Notes under the pieces: model-generated | What the model was told of the DNA's origin: nothing | The model's input: only the letters and a program-made list of their open reading frames with translations | Database searches by the model: none | Translations under genes and position numbers: made by a program | Assembly: GCF_013409935.1 (NCBI RefSeq) | Contig: NZ_JACCCO010000002.1 | Span: forward strand, 496,001-560,000 | From: Streptosporangium sandarakinum | GTDB taxonomy: Bacteria; Actinomycetota; Actinomycetes; Streptosporangiales; Streptosporangiaceae | Length of the DNA stretch: 64,000 nt | Direction of reading: 5' to 3' | In this document: piece by piece, positions 58,899 to 64,000 of the stretch | How the letters are laid out: each line of letters opens with the position of its first letter | Position numbering within the stretch: position 1 is the stretch's first letter

Positions 58899-61313
58899 GT
58901 GACCGGTCACGAGATCGGGTTCGAGTGGGCGCTGGAGGGGAAACGGCCCGGCGCCCACAACGACTACGAGCTGCTCTCCTGGAGCGACGGCCGCCTCGGG
59001 CCCGAGGTCTTCGAGGAGATCAGGAACAGGTTCGCCACCGGCCTGTCGGCGGACCTGCCCCAGCTGACGGTCGCGGTCGCGGCGACCAGGGAGCGCGAGC
59101 GGGTGTCGCGTCACGTCGTGCTCGCGATCCAGGAGTGGTCCGGGCACCGGGACGCCACCAACCGGAAGATCGCCTACACCCGCTGGTTCTACGTCCCGTA
59201 CGAGGAGCTGGCCGCCCACCGGGTGTCCTACGAGGCGCTCTACCACGCCCTCGCGCGTCTGCCGGTGACCCCGTCCGCCCCGCCGGTCGTACGGGTGCCC
59301 GACTCCGATCCCGCGGCTCTCGACCCCGGGCCGGACGCGCGGTGCGCCGCCGCGCTGCTGCTGACCGGGCGGCCCGTCTGCGTGGTGGGCGCGGACGGGG
59401 TTCCCATGGTCGAACGGCTGCGCTTCCTGGACACCGTCGCCGCGCTCCTGCCGTACGGCATGCGGACGAGGCTGACCGCGGCGACCTGGGTCAGCAGCAC
59501 GGCCCGGCACCGGATCAGACTGTCCTTCGCGCGGCACGCGCCGAGGGACGCCTATGAGGTGGGATGGGGCCGCGGAACGGAGGTCGCTTGGAGGGACAGC
59601 CCGGCGAACGTGTACCTGGATCTGCTGACCAGGACCGACGTCCGCATCGAGGACATGATGGAGGGCCTCGCCCGGGATACCGAGCCCCTGTCGTTCGGCC
59701 CCGGTGACCTGCCGCGCGCCGTACGGCTGCTCGAACGCTCGGGCTATCCCGAGGAGGTGCTGTCCTCCGCCGACGCCGAGGCCGACACGGAGTGGGAGGC
59801 GGAGGGGCCGGGGGCGGTCCCCGCTGGCACGGCGGGGCTCCAGAACGCCGCGCCCGGCGTCGGGGAACCGGTTCCGGCGGGCGGCGGCGCCCCGTGGCCC
59901 GACGCGGCCCGCCCCGCCCTGGAACCCGGGGAGGGGCGCGGGGCCGGTGAGGGGCGGGAAGCCGGTGAGGGGCGGCCCACCTCGCCCGTCAGCAGGCTGA
60001 CCTCGCTCATCGGCACGCCGTGGAGGCGACTGGGCCTGGGCTCCGGCGGGACACGGGCCGTACGCCCGCCCGGCGCGACGCTCGACACCGCACCCGGAAG
60101 CCGGACCGCACCCCCGCTCGGCATCACGTCCGGGAGCCGGGCCGCCCCCGCGATCGAACCCGCGACCGGGAGCCGGGCCGCGCCGACGATGTCCTACCAA
60201 CCGGCCGCCGTCCCGGGGCCGGGTGCCATGCCGCCCTCGATGCAGGACAATCTCGGCGGGCTGAAACAGGCGGACCACGCGAAACGGCCCGGACCCGCCT
60301 GGGGCCCGCACGGCAGGCTCACCCTGGCCGCGGCGTTCATGGCGCTGGCCGTCACCCTGATCGCCGTCGGCGCCGTCGCGATGGTGAGCGCCTCCGGCGG
60401 TGATCCGCCCGCCGAAAAGGGCGTGACCGGGACGGAACCGGACGTGGTCGTCGTCCAGGTGCCGGCCGGGCAGCGGGACGCGTTCGCCAGGCATCTCGTG
60501 GCCGAGGCCGTCCGGCGGGCGGGCCACCGGCCCGAGGTCCGGCTGAGCGACACCCCCGCCGCGGCCGCGCCCGCCGCGGAACCGGCCGTGGTGCTCATGG
60601 CGCCCCCTCCCCCGGACCCCGTCCCGCCGGACGGCGCCGCGCCGGCGCCTCCGGTGAACCCGCTGGCGGCGCAGGGGTTCTCGGAGGTCGCCACCGTTCC
60701 GGTCCCGGACCCGTACGTCCTGGTCTACGACGCCGCACGGACCGGGCCCGATGATGTGGCGGCGGCCCTGACGAGTCAGGACGGGAAGGCCCGGGTGTCG
60801 GTGCCGGACGCCTCTCCCGACGGCCTCTTCGGGGAGAATCCCGGGCGGATCCTGCGGGACCGCTATCCCCGGCTGAAGCCGAGGACCGTCCCGGCGGCCG
60901 ACCCACTGCGCGACCTCCGGAAGGGAGAGGTACAGGCCGCTCTCGTCCCCCGGGAGGTCGCCGGAGGCTATTCCAGGTCGGAGGCGCTCTCCGAGCCTCC
61001 CGACCGCTCGCTGCTCGTGCTGGCCAACCGGGCCGTCGGCCGCGGGCTGCGCGACGCGCTGGGCGAGGTCGCCCGGTCCGTCGATCCCGGCAAGCTGGTG
61101 TCGGCGGGGTTCGACTCTCCGGCGCCGGCGGCGGTCAGGCTGGTCGAGTCGGTCCTGCCGCCGCCCGCCGCCCCCCGTTCCGCGGATCAGGAGGACGACC
61201 GGGAGCGGGACGATTCACAGCTCGCCCTCATCCTGATCGTCGGCGGGGCCGTCATCGGGTTCCTGGCCCTCCTGCTGGCCATCCGGCTGCCGTCCAGGAT
61301 CGAGCCGCACTGA
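58899..61313 (+). CDS. GTPase-associated protein 1 (GAP1)-like, membrane anchored
   Basis: 804 residues. The N-terminal 300 residues match GAP1-N (E-I-G-F-E-W-A-L-E-G-K-R-P-G-A-H-N-D-Y-E-L-L-S-W-S near 4-28 and L-P-Y-G-M-R-T-R-L-T-A-A-T-W near 188). A 150-residue disordered linker leads to one transmembrane helix near 490, an extracytoplasmic beta-rich domain, and a second helix near 780 next to the C-terminus. GTG 58899 has GGAAGGAGG. It probably relays GTPase state to the membrane. Confidence 0.78.
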   Translation: MTGHEIGFEWALEGKRPGAHNDYELLSWSDGRLGPEVFEEIRNRFATGLSADLPQLTVAVAATRERERVSRHVVLAIQEWSGHRDATNRKIAYTRWFYVPYEELAAHRVSYEALYHALARLPVTPSAPPVVRVPDSDPAALDPGPDARCAAALLLTGRPVCVVGADGVPMVERLRFLDTVAALLPYGMRTRLTAATWVSSTARHRIRLSFARHAPRDAYEVGWGRGTEVAWRDSPANVYLDLLTRTDVRIEDMMEGLARDTEPLSFGPGDLPRAVRLLERSGYPEEVLSSADAEADTEWEAEGPGAVPAGTAGLQNAAPGVGEPVPAGGGAPWPDAARPALEPGEGRGAGEGREAGEGRPTSPVSRLTSLIGTPWRRLGLGSGGTRAVRPPGATLDTAPGSRTAPPLGITSGSRAAPAIEPATGSRAAPTMSYQPAAVPGPGAMPPSMQDNLGGLKQADHAKRPGPAWGPHGRLTLAAAFMALAVTLIAVGAVAMVSASGGDPPAEKGVTGTEPDVVVVQVPAGQRDAFARHLVAEAVRRAGHRPEVRLSDTPAAAAPAAEPAVVLMAPPPPDPVPPDGAAPAPPVNPLAAQGFSEVATVPVPDPYVLVYDAARTGPDDVAAALTSQDGKARVSVPDASPDGLFGENPGRILRDRYPRLKPRTVPAADPLRDLRKGEVQAALVPREVAGGYSRSEALSEPPDRSLLVLANRAVGRGLRDALGEVARSVDPGKLVSAGFDSPAPAAVRLVESVLPPPAAPRSADQEDDRERDDSQLALILIVGGAVIGFLALLLAIRLPSRIEPH

Positions 61314-61365
61314 GACGGCGACGTACGGAGATCCGTACTCGAAGCCCCGCCGGAGGGGCGAATCG

Positions 61366-61407
61366 AAAAGACCCCGGCTCGGTCACACCGAGCCGGGGTC
61401 TCTTTTC
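61366..61407. terminator. Bidirectional intrinsic terminator
   Basis: A 14-bp perfect stem (61370-61383 with 61387-61400) and a 3-nt loop, with GAAAA on the left and TCTTTT on the right, so it ends both the GAP1 gene and the tRNA transcript. Confidence 0.92.
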
Positions 61408-61409
61408 CG

Positions 61410-61483
61410 TGCGCCGCCAGGGACTCGAACCCCGGACCCGCTGATTAAGAGTCAGCTGCTCTAACCAACTGAGCTAGCGGCGC
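61410..61483 (-). tRNA. tRNA-Lys (CTT)
   Basis: 74 nt. Acceptor stem GCGCCGC/GCGGCGC, D-arm with AGCTCAGTTGGTTAGAGC, anticodon stem-loop CTGACTCTTAATCAG with anticodon CTT, T-arm GGGTTCGAGTCC with the normal T-loop, discriminator A. CCA is not encoded. Confidence 0.97.
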
Positions 61484-61562
61484 GTGAAGCCCTTGAAGAA
61501 TAGCGCACTCCGCCGGACGATCCGAACCGGAATCCGGTGACCGCCCGGCGGGCGCACACCCC

Positions 61563-63120
61563 CTACGCGCAGCCGGATCCGGAGCCGGCCCAGGCCGTCC
61601 ACCCCCGCCGGGCCCCGCCCTCGTCCGTGACCGTCCAGCCCGCCGGGGGCAGGGCCGTCGGGGGTGCGATGACGGTGCAGACGCCTGCCGGCGGGAGCCG
61701 CCGGGCTCCGTCGAAACGCTCCAGTTCCGTCCACCACACCCGATGGACCAGCGGCACCCAGACATGCCACCGCACCCGGAGGTCCACCGCCACCCGGCCC
61801 GCGGCCGGAACCGGAAACGGGTCCCCGCCCGCCGCGGACGCGGGAGCGGGGGCCAGATGCACGACGAACGCGATGTTGATCGCCGCCAGCACGGCCGCCA
61901 CCACCGGCAGGCGGCCGCGACGGCGGGGAAGGAGGGCGGCGGCGGCCACACCTCCGGTCCCCGCCATCAGGGCGGCGGCCGCCAGCGCGTGACGCGGCAC
62001 CGTCAGGCGCCGGGCGCGGACCAGGGTGACGAGCCCGATCAGCGTCCAGGCCACCGCGACACAGGCCGTGTACCGGCCGTAGGTGTAGTTGCCCACCCGG
62101 TGCTCGTCCGGCAGCGCGGCCGAGGACGCGTACGCGACACCCAGCGTCACCAGCGCCAGAGCGGCCGCCGAGACGCGCCGGCCGGGTGGGACACCCCGCC
62201 GTGCCAGCAGGACGGCCACTCCCCCGAAGCCGACGCCCGCCAGCCCCCAGGTGCCGACGATCAGGTACCAGAGCTGACCGGCCGCCCCGGACAGCGCCCA
62301 TGCCTGCCCTTCGAGGCTGGTGAGGCGGGTCACCAGCAGGCCCGCCAGGTCACGCGGTCCGTCAGGGTACAGCTCGGCGGAGAGCGCGCCGTTGAGCAGC
62401 GTGCCCACGGCCGCCACCGCCGCCGCCACGCCCAGCGCCGCGAACCCGGCCCGGCGCGGCACCCGTCCGCTCACCAGCAGTGCGACCACGATCAGCACCG
62501 ACACCGCCAGGATCACCGTGCCGCGCAGGTGCACCGCCATCGCGAAGGCCGCCAGCCCGCCCGCGGCCGTCCCGGCGGGGAGCGAACCCCGCTCGGCGAG
62601 GTCGTGCAGCGCGACCAGCAGGCCGAGCACCAGGGCGGGCAGGATCGCGTCGGCCAGCGCCAGCCCGGAGAACAGCAGCAGCGCCGGCGAGAGGCCGGCC
62701 GCGAACGCCACGGCCAGGGCCGCCTTCCTCTCCATCCCCACCGCCGCACCAGCATGTACGCCAGCGGGAACGCACCGGCCGCCGCGATGGACCCGATCCC
62801 ACCACCAGCCGGTAGACCTGCGTGGGATCGGAGGTCAGCCAGAAGGCCGGAACGAGCAGCAGCGGATAACCGCCCTGGTAGAAGGTGGAGCCGCTGAAGT
62901 CCGCCTCCGGGCCTCCGGCCAGCCACCGCGCCGCGGCGAGATAACCCGTCTCGTCCGGATTCGCCACCGGCCCGGTGTGATACCTGAACAGCCACAGCCG
63001 CAGCCCCACCTGGGCGGCGAAACCGGCGGCCAGGAGCCACCACGGCCATCGGTGACCGTGACGGGCCCTCCGCAGGGCGGGTGACGGCGCGAGGGGCCGG
63101 ACGACAGATGTGGACAGCAT
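61563..63120 (-). pseudogene. GT39-like membrane glycosyltransferase with two frameshifts
   Basis: A polytopic protein whose N-terminus carries the GT39/PMT-like motif N-P-D-E-T-G-Y-L-A-A-A-R-W-L-A-G-G in the first outer loop. The reading frame changes near 62798-62800 and again near 62732-62735; each is a one-base deficit in a G/C-run. Restoring both gives exactly 520 codons. ATG 63120 has GGAGGAG. Either a decaying gene or two sequencing errors 66 bp apart. Intact, it would transfer a sugar from a polyprenyl donor. Confidence 0.75.
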
Positions 63121-63464
63121 GATCTCCTCCGGATCCGGCGCGGGGACGTTCCCGGCTCCGGTCGAGGAGTCCAGCAAAAGATCCATAACTCGCCCGTAAC
63201 CGGAAACGGTTATCCGGACGTCACACGGCCCTCCGGCCGGGCGGGCGGCCCAGCAGGACGCTCGCCGGCACACCCAGGGCGGCCCACGCCCCCCCGGCCG
63301 GGTGGGCGGCCCCCCTCCGGGCTCGGCCACCGCGGCCCGGCCCGGTCGCCGCGGGCATGATCGGCGGCTACGCTAGAACAACATTCGGTCCTGCCCGAAT
63401 CCGCCCGCGCCCGTCCGAAGCGTCCGTCCGAAGCGTCCGTCCGAAGTCCTGTCCGGGAGCACAC
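63121..63464. other. Divergent intergenic region
   Basis: No gene recognised. TAACCG-GAAA-CGGTTA (63197-63212) is a small palindrome in the promoter region of the GT39-like gene. Before the MoxR gene a 13-bp unit CGTCCGTCCGAAG stands twice in tandem (63421-63446) after a partial copy (63411-63420). Confidence 0.6.
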
Positions 63465-64000
63465 ATGTGGTTCGCCTCGCCCGCCGACGTCCGCGACCGG
63501 CTCGCCGCCGCGGACTACCTCTCCGACGACTCCATCGCGACCTCGGTGTTCCTGGCCGGCGCGCTCGGCAAGCCGCTGCTGGCCGAGGGCCCGGCGGGGG
63601 TGGGCAAGACCCAGCTCGCCAAGGCCGTGTCGGCGGCGACCGGGGCCGCGCTGGTCCGGCTCCAGTGCTACGAGGGGCTGGACGAGGCCCGGGCGCTGTA
63701 CGAGTGGAACTACAAGAAACAGCTCCTGCGCATCCAGGCGGGCGGCGGCGAGGGCTGGGACGCCGCCCACGACGACATCTTCACCGAGGAGTTCCTGCTG
63801 GAGCGGCCGCTGCTGCGGGCGATCCGCGCCGAGACCCCGACCGTCCTGCTGATCGACGAGATCGACAAGGCCGACGTCGAGGTGGAGGGCCTGCTGCTGG
63901 AGGTCCTGTCCGACTACCAGGTCACGATCCCCGAGCTGGGCACGATCACCGCCACGCGCCGGCCGTACGTGGTGCTGACCTCCAACGCCAGCCGCGAGCT
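63465..64000 (+). CDS. MoxR-type AAA+ ATPase (partial, cut by window end)
   Basis: First 178 residues. Walker A is A-E-G-P-A-G-V-G-K-T-Q near 39-49, Walker B is V-L-L-I-D-E-I-D-K-A-D near 125-135, and sensor 1 is L-T-S-N near the cut end. MoxR ATPases act with a vWA-domain protein as a metallochaperone/maturation complex; the next gene beyond the edge is probably that partner. ATG 63465 follows GGGAG. Confidence 0.9.
   Translation, partial: MWFASPADVRDRLAAADYLSDDSIATSVFLAGALGKPLLAEGPAGVGKTQLAKAVSAATGAALVRLQCYEGLDEARALYEWNYKKQLLRIQAGGGEGWDAAHDDIFTEEFLLERPLLRAIRAETPTVLLIDEIDKADVEVEGLLLEVLSDYQVTIPELGTITATRRPYVVLTSNASRE

Overview
The window is very GC-rich with strongly G/C-biased third codon positions, many GTG starts, lipobox and Tat signals, roadblock/LC7 proteins, a c-di-AMP (ydaO-type) riboswitch in front of a wall protein and a GTPase-associated conflict module. 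Together these point to a filamentous actinomycete. I favour the Streptosporangiaceae (Streptosporangium/Nonomuraea-like), which is an inference from gene content and not a sequence search.

Left part (1-32.7 kb) is mostly housekeeping and accessory metabolism. It holds an M20 amidohydrolase, a hemolysin III-like membrane protein divergent from an AhpD-like carboxymuconolactone decarboxylase, and a spermidine-synthase-fold protein. Next come a two-gene unit whose second protein starts with a CpnT-like ESX domain, pirin, biotin genes bioB-bioA, a SodC-like lipoprotein, pterin dehydratase, a class II aldolase and a DUF4032 kinase-like protein. A four-gene roadblock/LC7 operon and an RlpA-like secreted protein under a c-di-AMP riboswitch follow. 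The rest of this part holds a GDPD, a nucleotidyltransferase, a PepSY protein, fmdB-fmdA, a two-component system, a PadR/monooxygenase pair, two MFS/lipoprotein genes and a monooxygenase-TetR pair with shared operators.

Middle part (32.7-47.1 kb) looks like an uncharacterised peptide-natural-product island. Its centre is an array of six consecutive 19-residue basic peptides (44235-44606, minus strand; pattern M-D-R-x3-L-L-R-R-P-R-x4-K-x-K/G). Each ORF is exactly 20 codons, separated by 2-3 nt, and each stop region carries the ribosome binding site of the next. The array lies between an M16 zinc peptidase plus an NTP_transf_5-like protein (upstream) and an NDK-fold protein with a long C-terminal extension (downstream). 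Convergent to it are two overlapping FemAB/GNAT-type acyltransferases. Beyond them is a divergent operon encoding a ThiS-like domain fused to a TtcA-type PP-loop enzyme, a methyltransferase-aminotransferase fusion, an M28-type aminopeptidase-like protein and an MFS exporter. A second candidate precursor (47 residues, ending in T-T-C-T-D-C-V-P-N-Y) has its own consensus promoter and is followed by an alkaline-phosphatase-fold protein. No standard RiPP enzyme (LanB/LanM, YcaO, radical SAM, lasso cyclase) is visible.

Right part (47.4-64 kb): a three-gene unit of a cysteine-rich double-psi barrel protein, a Tat-exported protein and a MauE-like membrane protein; a coupled membrane protein-XRE-quinone oxidoreductase operon behind 21-bp direct repeats; a small foreign-looking pair (286-aa unknown plus DUF488) with 54-bp direct repeats on both sides; a soluble Ser/Thr kinase with a DUF4407 membrane protein; a three-gene GTPase/GAP1 module; tRNA-Lys(CTT); a doubly frameshifted GT39-like membrane protein; and the start of a MoxR ATPase gene cut by the window edge.
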